A DNA stretch of 25,414 bases from a virus, in the IMG/VR virus record IMGVR_UViG_3300031660_000054, positions 1 through 25,414 of that record, one strand, 5' to 3'. Position 1 is the first letter of the stretch; the number at the start of each line of letters is the position of its first letter. The position numbers and the translations under genes were made by a program. This document shows positions 7,126 through 15,650 of the stretch, piece by piece. The notes under the pieces are model-generated. The model was not told the origin of the DNA, made no database searches, and saw only the letters and a list, made by a program, of their open reading frames with translations.

Positions 7126-7488
7126 CTAATTCTTTTTCTTGGAGTAATGATTAGCGTGAGGCCCTTCCGCGATTACTTCTAACGCATAGGTTTCACACAT
7201 CTCTACTCCGTGTTCAAACATTATCCTATACCAAGCAACATCGCCATCTTTGTTTGGTACAGCATGTTCGCCCACTAAAGGTTTACCAGTGCCGTACTTA
7301 GGATGAACTACTTTGGATGCACACATGTGGTGGTCTGCAAACTGGCGGGCAGAGTCATCTGAACTTCCTTGTTTCGGGGGAGTGACATCGCCCTTGGAAC
7401 CATCTTTTGCTGGGTGGTTAGCGGTAGGTTCTGCCAACTTCGGTTTTTCTACCGATGCACCCTCGCGTAGTTCCTTAAACGTCTTCAT
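7126..7488 (-). CDS. small protein at the gp68 position with an SH3-like segment, function unknown
   Basis: Counted from ATG 7488 there are 120 residues. That start follows a strong GGAGAGG site; an ATG further upstream (7530) would run deep into gp67. The N-terminal 50 residues are polar and disordered (MKTFKELREGASVEKPKLAEP, rich in Lys, Pro, Gly and Ser). The C-terminal half contains ASKVVHPKYGTGKPL, later AWYRIMFEHGVEMCETYALEVI. The V-x-H-P-K-(F or Y)-G-x-G pattern followed by a strand resembles the small SH3-like, KOW-type barrels that end UvrD/PcrA helicases. In T4 the gene at this place is 68, a prohead core protein, but sequence similarity to gp68 is not evident. A head-assembly role is inferred from position only. 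It overlaps gp67 by 14 bases. Confidence 0.7.
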   Translation of the reverse strand: MKTFKELREGASVEKPKLAEPTANHPAKDGSKGDVTPPKQGSSDDSARQFADHHMCASKVVHPKYGTGKPLVGEHAVPNKDGDVAWYRIMFEHGVEMCETYALEVIAEGPHANHYSKKKN

Positions 7489-7723
7489 TTCCCTCTCCTG
7501 TTTCGGTTTCGGTCTGTTGTTCTTGGTCATTGAAAATCGCAGTAGAGATTTCCTCTTTCCTAGCAGATACTAATTCATCTGCTCTCTGTCCCATAGCAAC
7601 TGCAAATTCATCATTGGCACCAGTGTAATCACCATCGCCCCATTTGTCCATCATTTTCCTGATAGAATCTTGTGGGTCTATTGTATCGGCAATTTCTACT
7701 TCCACGTTATCCACTTCACTCAT
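7475..7723 (-). CDS. 67: gp67-like prohead core protein
   Basis: This encodes 82 residues from ATG 7723; T4 gp67 has 80. The start is chosen because GGAG lies eight bases upstream, whereas ATG 7735 has no such site. The stretch YTGANDEFAVAMGQRADELV, followed by SARKEEISTAIF, matches the T4 gp67 helix LVAARKLFAEAMAARTIDLI followed by KEEKIAIARNFL. Both proteins then end in a highly acidic tail (here QEQQTETETGEGNEDV). In T4, gp67 is a major prohead core component that is cut by gp21 into internal peptides found in the mature head. It lies between gp20 and gp21 as in T4 and overlaps the end of gp20 by eight bases. Confidence 0.82.
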   Translation of the reverse strand: MSEVDNVEVEIADTIDPQDSIRKMMDKWGDGDYTGANDEFAVAMGQRADELVSARKEEISTAIFNDQEQQTETETGEGNEDV

Positions 7724-9224
7724 CTGACTCTCCATTAGTTATTTCATTCTCAGTCGCACTAGATGCAATCTGTTTATCAATGATATTTATCTCTTCGTCA
7801 GAGAACTTTAAAATGTTTCTCTGGACGTAATCCTTACTAAACAGTTGACCTACGAATGGTGCAACATTGTTTAATATCTCTAACCGACTCCTAAGAATCT
7901 CTTGTTCTTTAGATTCTGTATAGTAAGCATCCTGTGCAAACATATACTGTATGTCGTGTTTAATATCTGGCCACTCATCTTCGGTGATGATACCCTTCAA
8001 TATAAGTTGAGTCTTTAGTATGTCATCAAATATGCCACTAAATCTAGTTCTCAACTTTGAAACGAACTTGGTAAATTTAAGTTCATCCCTTGTAATCTCA
8101 GCAGACCTACCAAAGTTTAATCCTGCCTGTTGTTCCAATCTGGAAACAGGTACATTCAGAGATTGATATAGTTTCTTTTGAAAGTAAACCACATCTTCAA
8201 TCTCACCTAAGTTGGCACCGCCTGGCAATGTTTGAATCTCTGTGCCTCGACCACCCTCTTTGCGTGGCAACCAGAAGTCTTCCAACATTGACATCATCTT
8301 TTTGTCATCTCGTATCTCACCAGTATCACTATCGTATACCAGTTTGTTTCTGTAACGAGACATAACATCTTTTAGATATTGTTCTGCTTTACCAGTGGGT
8401 AAATTACCAACATCTATATAAAAAATTCGTCTTTCGGGAGCGCGTGTGATGCGATAAATAACAACTGCGTTCTCCATCATTCTCAATTGGTTCGCAGGGC
8501 GTATCGCCTTGTGAAGATAAGATAAAGGTATATTCTTATCTTGGTCAACTAGACCTGATGTACAATATGTAACAGCGTCTTTGTTAACTTTGATTGCCTT
8601 GTCATTGGCGGTATCTGACCGATATGACATACCTGAGTTGGCAGCAATCCCTTTTTCATCGAATACAAAATACTCATCTACATTTTTAACGAGAGTAACT
8701 TCGGTCTTACTATCTTTACCTTTAGTAATCTCTCTGACCTTTCGGATTTTCCTTGGGTCAACATAACGAACATCTTTTATTCCTTCTTTTGGTTTGTCTG
8801 TGTCAACAACCTTATGAAAGAAAATGCGTCCGTCAATATACCATCGTCTGAAATAGTCTTGGGCCCTTGTGTTGAAATCCAGCATCCTAAGAACACTATC
8901 AAACTCTGTGAAGATAGCCTTCTTAACTGCTGCGCCCTGATTAACCTTATCAAGATTTAACTTGACAGGTTTCTCATCATCCAAGTTTGCGATAGCATCG
9001 TTGACAACATCCTCAATGGCTGCGTCAACGTCACCCATCATCGATATATCCCTATATCGTTTAATCAGCTGGGTTTCGTTATTAGCAGTACCTTCTATAT
9101 CAAAGTAAGTACCGTAATAACCCCCCGCCTTTATACTTTCCAAACTCCCATCATCGTGTGGCGGAACAAAAGATTTTTCCGTCTTTGATGATTTTCTGGA
9201 TATATCTAATCCAAACAATTCCAT
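7716..9224 (-). CDS. 20: gp20 portal vertex protein
   Basis: This encodes 502 residues; T4 gp20 has 524. Family hallmarks include RYRDISMMGDVDAAIEDVVN, DYFRRWYIDGRIFFHKVVD, VRYVDPRKIRKVRE, PLSYLHKAIRPANQLRMMEN, RAPERRIFYIDVGNLPTGKA, DFWLPRKEGGRGTEIQTLPGG and RLEQQAGLNFGRSAEITRDE. Twelve copies form the portal at one head vertex. It nucleates prohead assembly, docks the gp17 packaging motor, and is the channel for DNA entry and exit. It lies directly downstream of gp19, with ATG 9224 and only a weak AAGG site. No dedicated late promoter was found, so it probably depends on transcripts from the gp19 promoter. Confidence 0.97.
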   Translation of the reverse strand: MELFGLDISRKSSKTEKSFVPPHDDGSLESIKAGGYYGTYFDIEGTANNETQLIKRYRDISMMGDVDAAIEDVVNDAIANLDDEKPVKLNLDKVNQGAAVKKAIFTEFDSVLRMLDFNTRAQDYFRRWYIDGRIFFHKVVDTDKPKEGIKDVRYVDPRKIRKVREITKGKDSKTEVTLVKNVDEYFVFDEKGIAANSGMSYRSDTANDKAIKVNKDAVTYCTSGLVDQDKNIPLSYLHKAIRPANQLRMMENAVVIYRITRAPERRIFYIDVGNLPTGKAEQYLKDVMSRYRNKLVYDSDTGEIRDDKKMMSMLEDFWLPRKEGGRGTEIQTLPGGANLGEIEDVVYFQKKLYQSLNVPVSRLEQQAGLNFGRSAEITRDELKFTKFVSKLRTRFSGIFDDILKTQLILKGIITEDEWPDIKHDIQYMFAQDAYYTESKEQEILRSRLEILNNVAPFVGQLFSKDYVQRNILKFSDEEINIIDKQIASSATENEITNGESDE

Positions 9225-9254
9225 AATATTTTATACCTTCTTCAATTTCGTAGT

Positions 9255-9773
9255 TTAAACTACATCATAATGTGTGTATTGCCATGTTACTGTAAATTCT
9301 TCAAAGATATCATTCTGTGCATAGTTCAATGCAATTTCTGACATCTGAATAGGAAACGCATTCCGCAATGTATAAGAACCATTGGCCAATACTGTGTCAT
9401 TCCTATCTAGGTGTTCTACTACAATGTCACTCTGGTACTGTGAGGGACTGAGTGTGATACCTTCGTTGGTTGCGCGGTCATTCATACCGTTCATCCAAGC
9501 TTCAAAGGGTGCGCGTAAACTAAAATCAGAGTCATTAACTACTGTGATTGTCCAAGGGTCAAAAATTCTTTCGCCTGCAAGTTTAATCTCCCTACCACGA
9601 TACTGAATGATAGCAGGGTTTACATTGGATGCAGGCAAAGATGCCCCTGTTACGAGCAAACTATATGATGGGTCAACACCAGTTACATATGATGGAAAGG
9701 CGAGCTTGACCCTAAACTGATTGGGTCTCGCTCCTCCGGCTCCGAGTCTGGATTTGAATTCTTCAATGTTCAT
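9255..9773 (-). CDS. 19: gp19 tail tube protein
   Basis: This encodes 172 residues; T4 gp19 has 163. Matches to T4 include ARPNQFRVKL, LAGERIFDPWTITVVNDSDF (T4 VAGDRTFDDWTVTVMNDEAH), a FEAWMNGMNDRATNEG segment, YQSDIVVEHLDRND, and the C-terminal IALNYAQNDIFEEFTVTWQY. It forms the hexameric rings of the inner tail tube through which DNA passes. It follows the sheath gene gp18, has a TTAGGAGAAA ribosome site before ATG 9773 and is preceded by a late promoter. The gp3-like gene at 2775-3362 is a distant relative in the same fold family. Confidence 0.94.
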   Translation of the reverse strand: MNIEEFKSRLGAGGARPNQFRVKLAFPSYVTGVDPSYSLLVTGASLPASNVNPAIIQYRGREIKLAGERIFDPWTITVVNDSDFSLRAPFEAWMNGMNDRATNEGITLSPSQYQSDIVVEHLDRNDTVLANGSYTLRNAFPIQMSEIALNYAQNDIFEEFTVTWQYTHYDVV

Positions 9774-9796
9774 CTGTTTTTTCTCCTAACTTAAAT

Positions 9797-9805
9797 CTAT
9801 TTATA
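9797..9805 (-). promoter_or_regulatory. T4-type late promoter for gp19
   Basis: Minus-strand TATAAATAG, in the 36-base gap between the gp18 stop (9810) and the gp19 start (9773). A TTAGGAGAAA ribosome site follows. Confidence 0.8.
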
Positions 9806-9809
9806 TGTC

Positions 9810-11753
9810 TTAACCACCGAGTTCTTCAAACGATATTCCGCTTCGTGTCGCAACAAACGTAAGTGTGATGAAGTTAATAGACTTAGCAGGTTTAACAAAG
9901 ATGTCAGCCCTGAACTCATTCGCGTCTATAACAGCAGCAGTATTGTTTGTTTCGTCACAGATTACACGGAAATCATAAACGCCTCGTCTTCCCTGCACAT
10001 CGCGCAAGAAAGGTTCTACTAGAGCAGTAAACTGTGCCCTTGTAAACGCATCGTTAAACTCAAATAGTTGGAATTTAGCAGCAGTAGCAATTGCCTTCTC
10101 TAAGACAATGAACAACCTACGAACATTAATTCTATTAAACGCACTTGGTGCATCAAGCATTGTCTTGTCACCAAACAAAACGATACCATTTCCAGGCGTT
10201 GAAATTACAGGGTTGACACCTTTTGAATACAGTGTGTCTCTCTCTGCTTTATTGGGTGACCATGCAAGTTTAATTGCATTCTTAATCTGTCCACGGTTGA
10301 GTCCGCCAGGCGAGAACCAAGGGTCATCGGCCTTGTCGGTAACAACACATGTACCAGCGATGTCTCCGTTCAACGGAATATAGACATAACGGTCATTGTA
10401 CTTGTCGTACATGTACTTCCAACCTGAGTCATATACCGCATAAGATGAACGAGTATATGCATTGAGGTCGGATACTGATATGATTGACGTAGTTTCTGAA
10501 CCTTCGTTGTTAACTACCGCAGCCCTCTGTGGTGAGAGGAATACCATAGCATCTTTACGAATCTCAGCAACACTATCGATAACATAGTCACCAACAGCAG
10601 TGGCGTGTGCAGAAGTAATGAGTAGGTTAACATCTACCAATTCGTCATTGGCAAATAATAAGTAACCAGCCTGTAGGTCAGCAGTAGCAGGAGCAGCATC
10701 AACACCACCAATTAACTGATTGGTTGCATCACCATCGCCAACACTGATTAAAGTTTTGAATACTGTTCCACCCGCAGATGAAGTTCCCCAGTTTGTACCA
10801 GTAGCAGCATGATCCATCCACCAAATCCACTTTGAACGCTGATTGATTACGTTCTTATAGAAGTTTGTTTGATTTAAGTCATCTTTTGCATCGGAAGCCT
10901 TAGACATTCCAGCAAATAATTCTAGGATTGTTCCAGCAGTACCAGTGATTGCACCAGAGTTATCGATGACAGCAACATGAACTTCGTCAAAGGTCGCACC
11001 GTTCTGTTTCGCATACTTGGTTGTAGTTGGATTGAAATCAAAGTTCTTCTTGTAAACACTTTCGGTTTGCAGTACAGCAGTTGCAACAGCACCAGAACCA
11101 CCACCTCCAGAGAAGGTGATTGCAGGAGCAGATGTATATCCGTATCCAGCATTAGTAATTGTTATTCCAGTAACAGCGGTGCCTGCAAGGACAACCGTAC
11201 CAGTTGCAGTAATACCACCAGCGGCGGGAGTGACACCCGTTGGGTCAGCAAAGACACAAGTAGGTACAGAACTATATCCAGAACCAGCAGTACCAATGGT
11301 AGCACTACCTACAGATAAACCGGACGTTGAGGTGACATCTAAGATTGCAACTTTAATCGCGTTACCTAGCGTGCCGGGGTATTTAGCTGCCCATATACCG
11401 ACAGAACCTTCTCCGGCAGAATAATTCTCTTCGTAGGATGTTTTGTTTTTGATGGCAACCGCAGTTCCAGAAACTCCTGCATTTCGTGCAGCAGAACCGA
11501 CTTCTCTTACATTCAGCAATGCTGAACCATAAGCCAAGAAACTTGATGCGGTCATGTGGTCGTAATATGTTGTTAGTGTTGGTTTGCCAAACCTTTGCAC
11601 CAGATCATTTTCTGATGAGGTTGCAACAATCTCATGTGCAGGCCCCCACTGGTAATCACCTACTATTCCACCAACAGTGGTGGCTACAGCAGGGACAACA
11701 TTCGTAAGGTCTTTTTCTTGTACTAAGACGCCAGGCGATAATTGGAAAGCCAT
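9810..11753 (-). CDS. 18: gp18 contractile tail sheath protein with an inserted beta-repeat pair
   Basis: This encodes 647 residues; T4 gp18 has 659. The start MAFQLSPGVLVQEKDLTNVVP and the C-terminal half (YMYDKYNDRYVYIPLNGDIAG, DDPWFSPGGLNRGQIKNA, IVLFGDKTMLDAPSAFNRIN, RRLFIVLEKAI) are typical sheath sequence. The C-terminal domain forms the contractile mesh around the tube. Between about residues 146 and 230 lies a Gly/Thr/Ala-rich insert with two related units, TAGSGYSSVPTCVF and TNAGYGYTSAPAITFSGGGG, unlike T4. Similar units occur in gp15 here. The insert is probably a surface domain on the sheath exterior (inference). It has its own late promoter overlapping the gp17 stop and a GAAGGAGA ribosome site. 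Confidence 0.96.
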   Translation of the reverse strand: MAFQLSPGVLVQEKDLTNVVPAVATTVGGIVGDYQWGPAHEIVATSSENDLVQRFGKPTLTTYYDHMTASSFLAYGSALLNVREVGSAARNAGVSGTAVAIKNKTSYEENYSAGEGSVGIWAAKYPGTLGNAIKVAILDVTSTSGLSVGSATIGTAGSGYSSVPTCVFADPTGVTPAAGGITATGTVVLAGTAVTGITITNAGYGYTSAPAITFSGGGGSGAVATAVLQTESVYKKNFDFNPTTTKYAKQNGATFDEVHVAVIDNSGAITGTAGTILELFAGMSKASDAKDDLNQTNFYKNVINQRSKWIWWMDHAATGTNWGTSSAGGTVFKTLISVGDGDATNQLIGGVDAAPATADLQAGYLLFANDELVDVNLLITSAHATAVGDYVIDSVAEIRKDAMVFLSPQRAAVVNNEGSETTSIISVSDLNAYTRSSYAVYDSGWKYMYDKYNDRYVYIPLNGDIAGTCVVTDKADDPWFSPGGLNRGQIKNAIKLAWSPNKAERDTLYSKGVNPVISTPGNGIVLFGDKTMLDAPSAFNRINVRRLFIVLEKAIATAAKFQLFEFNDAFTRAQFTALVEPFLRDVQGRRGVYDFRVICDETNNTAAVIDANEFRADIFVKPAKSINFITLTFVATRSGISFEELGG

Positions 11754-11819
11754 TTTGTTCTCCTTCGTATTTCGTTTTTAATCTAACTTGACTAAAGTAA
11801 TAATAGTTATTCCTGACAA

Positions 11820-11828
11820 TTATTTATA
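11820..11828 (-). promoter_or_regulatory. T4-type late promoter for gp18, overlapping the gp17 stop
   Basis: Minus-strand TATAAATAA whose last three bases are the TAA stop codon of gp17 (11822-11820). It leaves a leader of roughly 60 bases before gp18. Confidence 0.8.
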
Positions 11829-13460
11829 AGAGTTACTATTTCCCGAATCAACCGTATCAAACATCCAATAATCACCATCTAGAACCACGCCTTCCTCTTC
11901 AAGGCCATTTACTACAAGTCCGAATGGTGTTAAATCATTCTCAATCATCCTCATCTGGGAGTTATATAAATTGTCTCTAATATCAACATTAGTTAAATCC
12001 TTAAAGAAAGTATTCGTAGTCAACCACGAAAACAAGACCATGCACATGGCAAGGTCATCGTGATATCCCTCGTCAGCAGAAAAACTTCCTGCCTTTTCGA
12101 CAAAGGTTGACAATTCACTAATACAATCAGCATCAAACAATAAGAACTTCTGTTCTTCTATCAAACTTTTCAGTGCCAAACACCCTTGTCTTTTTACAGC
12201 CTTGGATGTTCTAACCCCTAGAGTACTTTGTTTTCCAAAGCCAGGCGAAACATACTGTTTACTCTTCTCCTGTACACACGAAAAAATATTCTCATATTCT
12301 AATTCTTGGTGAAGTATATCTACTACTTGTTGGCCAATATCGTTGGTCTCAATCAGTACATATGCATCGTTGTAATCTTTAGCAACCTTCTGGATAAAGT
12401 CTGGATACAATAATGGTGATACTTTATTGTCTCTATATTTACCTACTACTCTGAACGGCATCTGAGTAATGTCTATGAGTACAAATGCGGAATAATCTCC
12501 ACCGACACCCCTAGATGTATCTGCCGTTATCACATAATATTTATGGTTCTTGGGTTCTTCGTATAAATCCAAACCATCCTTCTGGTAGATTGGATCAACT
12601 GATGACATGACAGCAAGAGACTTACCATTAATCAAGGTATTCGATGACCCTAAGAAGTCACATAGAACCTCCTGATTAAACTTTACCTCACCCAACATGT
12701 CAAGTTGTTCTTGGGCCCAATCAGCATCGCGGCCTGGGATTTCGGTGTACGGAATGAACATGTTCTTAAAACCATTCGTACCCTTCTCTGACTCATTCCA
12801 GAACTTCCAGAAATGATTGTATCCCAATGGGGTTGATGTCAATAGAATCTTTGTAGTTTCACCAGCAGAAATCGTAGGATATACAGACGCGAAAAAATCA
12901 TCTGCTACGTTGTTTGGTATGATTGCCGCCTCATCGATATACAACCAATTGACCGACTTACCCCGAATACCAGAAGAAGTAGTTGCAGATGTGAATACAC
13001 GAGACCCGTTTTCTAAATCAACATCACCCTTGTTCCATGTCTTGACACCCTGTTGCATCCACACGGGTAAATTCTCGTACATGGTTTGGTATCGTGACAG
13101 TACTTCTCTGGCGGCCGCAGTCTTGTTTGCCATGATGGCAATAGTTTTGTCGGCATTAAATATGGAATAGTGTAGGATACATGCAGCAGCAGTCACAGTC
13201 TTGCCCTGCTGCCTTCCTTCCATTAGAATAGTCTTTCGATTGGTTGTAATGAACTCGACTTTTCTTTTCTGACATTCATATAATACGAAAGGTTGCAACC
13301 CGTTGTCCAAGGTTACTATCTTGCAAAAGTTTTCTATGAAATAGATGGGGTCATTCTCACACTTTACAAATTCTTCAAACTCCCACTTCGTAAAGTCATG
13401 TTGATACCCAATCGATTTTAGATTTGGATTGCCGTGATACGACTGTTCATTCTGAGTCAT
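11820..13460 (-). CDS. 17: gp17 large terminase subunit (packaging ATPase-nuclease)
   Basis: This encodes 546 residues from ATG 13460; T4 gp17 has 610. Numbering from that ATG, Walker A is GRQQGKT (82-88), Walker B LYIDEA (173-178) with Glu177 catalytic, and the coupling motif is STP (209-211). The C-terminal nuclease domain has ITADTSRGVGGDYSAF (Asp314), VLIETNDIGQQ (Glu371) and GYHDDLAM (Asp468/Asp469), the usual acidic metal-binding set. The protein docks on the gp20 portal, cuts the concatemer and pumps DNA into the head. A TTG two codons upstream (13466) could serve as start, but ATG is preferred; neither has a good ribosome site. Translation is probably coupled to gp16, which it overlaps by 14 bases. 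Confidence 0.97.
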   Translation of the reverse strand: MTQNEQSYHGNPNLKSIGYQHDFTKWEFEEFVKCENDPIYFIENFCKIVTLDNGLQPFVLYECQKRKVEFITTNRKTILMEGRQQGKTVTAAACILHYSIFNADKTIAIMANKTAAAREVLSRYQTMYENLPVWMQQGVKTWNKGDVDLENGSRVFTSATTSSGIRGKSVNWLYIDEAAIIPNNVADDFFASVYPTISAGETTKILLTSTPLGYNHFWKFWNESEKGTNGFKNMFIPYTEIPGRDADWAQEQLDMLGEVKFNQEVLCDFLGSSNTLINGKSLAVMSSVDPIYQKDGLDLYEEPKNHKYYVITADTSRGVGGDYSAFVLIDITQMPFRVVGKYRDNKVSPLLYPDFIQKVAKDYNDAYVLIETNDIGQQVVDILHQELEYENIFSCVQEKSKQYVSPGFGKQSTLGVRTSKAVKRQGCLALKSLIEEQKFLLFDADCISELSTFVEKAGSFSADEGYHDDLAMCMVLFSWLTTNTFFKDLTNVDIRDNLYNSQMRMIENDLTPFGLVVNGLEEEGVVLDGDYWMFDTVDSGNSNSYK

Positions 13461-13896
13461 GTTCAATTATTTTTGTGTTTTCAGATTTCAGGGCTCTTAA
13501 CATTTCAGATGTTGTACCAGAAAAAACTAAATTGTTCGTTGTATTATTTGTAATAGCTTTTGGTGTATCTGAATGTCGTTCGATTTGTGATTTTGTTTGT
13601 TGAACTGCCATCATATCCTTGGCTTGTTCACCCATAGTTTTGATAATTTGTCCAGCAACTTCATAGGCGCGAGGGTTGTCACTGTTGGTTGCGACATTTA
13701 ATATCCCCTTTGCGGCCTCATCAGCATACTCCATAGACCGCATCAAGGTATTTCTTGCGTGTTCAAAATCTGCGTCTAGTTTCTCTTCGCTGGTATTTCC
13801 TTCAGCAACGACAATCTCGCCACCATTTAGTTCAGCGAGTTCAGTAGTTACTGTGTTGAATGTTGCATCAAGTGCATCGAATACTTTATTTTTCAT
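13447..13896 (-). CDS. 16: gp16 small terminase subunit
   Basis: This encodes 149 residues; T4 gp16 has 164. The central DFEHARNTLMRSMEYADEAAKGILNVA and NPRAYEVAGQIIKTMGEQAKDM segments match T4 gp16 (RTRNTMYNLIEEGKEAL and HPRAYEVASQMIKT). The C-terminal NNLVFSGTTSEMLRALK corresponds to the T4 NNSVFVGSTAEL segment. It is mostly helical and oligomerises through the central coiled coil into a ring that recognises viral DNA and stimulates gp17. ATG 13896 overlaps the gp15 stop as TAATG and the 3' end overlaps gp17, making a tightly coupled gp15-gp16-gp17 run. Confidence 0.94.
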   Translation of the reverse strand: MKNKVFDALDATFNTVTTELAELNGGEIVVAEGNTSEEKLDADFEHARNTLMRSMEYADEAAKGILNVATNSDNPRAYEVAGQIIKTMGEQAKDMMAVQQTKSQIERHSDTPKAITNNTTNNLVFSGTTSEMLRALKSENTKIIEHDSE

Positions 13897-14894
13897 TATA
13901 CATAAGTTTGGTCAAACTCCTCCACGAACCTATAAGGGTCATCCTTATTGGGGTTAGCATTATAATTGGGTGGTTCTTCAAATGACACAGTGGGTGCTGT
14001 TGCGTAACCACTTCCAGCATCATCAATGATAATTCTAGTTACCGAACCGGCGGTAGAAATTTCTGCGTGGGCCCTAGCGTTACCTGTGAGGTTAACATTC
14101 GGTGCATTGGTGTACCCATCGCCACCATATATTACATCGATTGCGGATAATGCGCCCAATGCAATCGTAGCGGCCGCGGTTGGCAATGTTGTTCCAACCG
14201 ATTGTGTAAGTTTGACATTAGGGCCAGCCATCGCTGGGTTCTCATATGCCTGTACAATTGCTTTCTTAATGAACGATTGATTACTTACAAACCCGTAATA
14301 GTTTAATTTCATCGTGAAGTTCAAAGTCCAGTTAATACTTTGTCTATCTGCAAACGCACCAACGGTTGTATCTTCATAACTAATACTGTCTAATGTTATC
14401 TTTATATCTCTTTTGATACCCAACTCAGGCAAGTCATTAATAGTAACATTGAAATCTGGGTTGAAGTATGGCAATATCTGTTCTACTACCTGTAACGCAT
14501 CTTCTTGATTTTTAGCAAAGAGATACAATGAAATGTTCATATCATATGGAGTGGAAACAAAACTTGTCTTATAACTATTTGTCTGTTGACCAGTTGTAGT
14601 TATATTCTTTTGTATTGGCGAGACCTTCCTTGCTGGGTCATACTGCAACCCTATAATCTCAAACCCCATTCTGGGTAGAACTATAGCAACCTCACCACGA
14701 GATTCGGTGGTTGGAATAGCTTCAATTCTAGACAGAAATTTCTGTTTGGTTGAATATGAAAGCGGAATACGAATGACCTGTTCAGTCACATTACTAGCAT
14801 TCACCCGATTGATTTGGAGATTATTAAAAATAGTTCCAAATGCAATTATAGCTTTGCGAGTGTGTTGATTATAAAATTGTTTATTTTTAAACAT
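13896..14894 (-). CDS. 15: gp15 tail terminator / sheath completion protein with C-terminal beta-repeats
   Basis: This encodes 332 residues; T4 gp15 has 272. Residues 1-215 match T4 along their length: FYNQHTRKAIIAFGTIFNNLQI, IRIPLSYSTKQKFLSRI, VLPRMGFEIIGLQYDPARK, NISLYLFAKNQEDALQVVEQ with ILPYFNPDFNVTIND, and KRDIKITLDSIS. In T4 a gp15 ring caps the tail and binds the neck. From about residue 225 it is not T4-like. Two beta-repeats, VIYGGDGYTNAPNVNLTG (255-271) and IIIDDAGSGYATAPTVSF (288-305), share the GxGYxxAPxV core with the gp18 insert. The Ala-rich linker before them carries a GCGGCCGC site (14170-14177). Start and stop both overlap neighbours as TAATG. Confidence 0.94.
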   Translation of the reverse strand: MFKNKQFYNQHTRKAIIAFGTIFNNLQINRVNASNVTEQVIRIPLSYSTKQKFLSRIEAIPTTESRGEVAIVLPRMGFEIIGLQYDPARKVSPIQKNITTTGQQTNSYKTSFVSTPYDMNISLYLFAKNQEDALQVVEQILPYFNPDFNVTINDLPELGIKRDIKITLDSISYEDTTVGAFADRQSINWTLNFTMKLNYYGFVSNQSFIKKAIVQAYENPAMAGPNVKLTQSVGTTLPTAAATIALGALSAIDVIYGGDGYTNAPNVNLTGNARAHAEISTAGSVTRIIIDDAGSGYATAPTVSFEEPPNYNANPNKDDPYRFVEEFDQTYV

Positions 14895-15646
14895 TATATC
14901 TCACCAAATGGATTCGATTCTGTGAAGTCGAGTATGTTAGATGCCTTCTGCCATTCATCAAAGTCGGCATTATCTGCACCCGTGTTACCTCTACCCGTAG
15001 CAAAACTCTCTAGTATTAGAGTGTCGTTGTTTTCAAACTTCAACAAGTCTCCGGTTTCTAACTGGAACTGGAACTGTAATATATCGAGACTCTGTAGGTC
15101 TTCGATGCCATCAATGTCAGTATTACCAGTATCCAATCTTTCTGAACTATATTCAAAGAGTTCAGCTTGAATCTTAAATGTATATATCTTTCCCAACTGG
15201 TAGAATGGATTTTGGAACTCTACAAATTTGATTTCAAATATAGATCCGGTCTTGGGAAAATACAACAAGTCACCCTCGGCGGGCCTTGCTGCCAGTTGGA
15301 ATGTGCCACCGGCGTCAGATTCCCTGTCTACCATTTGTTCCCATCGTCTTTTAGATAGGATAAAGGTCGCGGAATCTCTAATCTCTATACCGAACCTACT
15401 GAATAAATCACCCTCTCCTTCAAACCCCTCGACATTTTCCATGTACATTTCGAGTGGGTACTGTTGTGAGAACTTGGACAGTTCATCTTCATCGAAAATG
15501 GTATCCCTATTTACCAAAGTCCTAGGCATATAGTGAACATCGTGTCCGTATATTTTTAGACTTTCAATAACCAAGTCTTCTACTAGACGTTGTTCGCCTG
15601 TAGTTCCGCTGGTATTGCCTGATTGGAAATAAACATTCGTAGCCAT
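14894..15646 (-). CDS. 14: gp14 neck protein
   Basis: This encodes 250 residues; T4 gp14 has 256. The N-terminal ATNVYFQSGNTSGTTGEQRL, then VEDLVIESLKIYGHDVHYMP, RTLVNRDTIFDEDELSKFS, FEGEGDLFSRFGIEIRDSAT and FILSKRRWEQM are strongly conserved in the gp14 family. Further on are LYFPKTGSIFEIKFVE and FQNPFYQLGKIYTFKIQAEL, the core of the beta-domain. With gp13 it forms the neck ring that seals the portal after packaging and provides the site where the tail joins. It begins four bases after gp13 and overlaps the gp15 start as TAATG. Confidence 0.95.
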   Translation of the reverse strand: MATNVYFQSGNTSGTTGEQRLVEDLVIESLKIYGHDVHYMPRTLVNRDTIFDEDELSKFSQQYPLEMYMENVEGFEGEGDLFSRFGIEIRDSATFILSKRRWEQMVDRESDAGGTFQLAARPAEGDLLYFPKTGSIFEIKFVEFQNPFYQLGKIYTFKIQAELFEYSSERLDTGNTDIDGIEDLQSLDILQFQFQLETGDLLKFENNDTLILESFATGRGNTGADNADFDEWQKASNILDFTESNPFGEI

Positions 15647-15650
15647 TTGA

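Noticed and set aside
10977-11318. Long plus-strand frames opposite gp18
   Set aside because: They are composed of Ser/Thr/Asn-rich residues caused by the Gly/Ala-rich repeat codons on the coding strand and have no ribosome site or motif.
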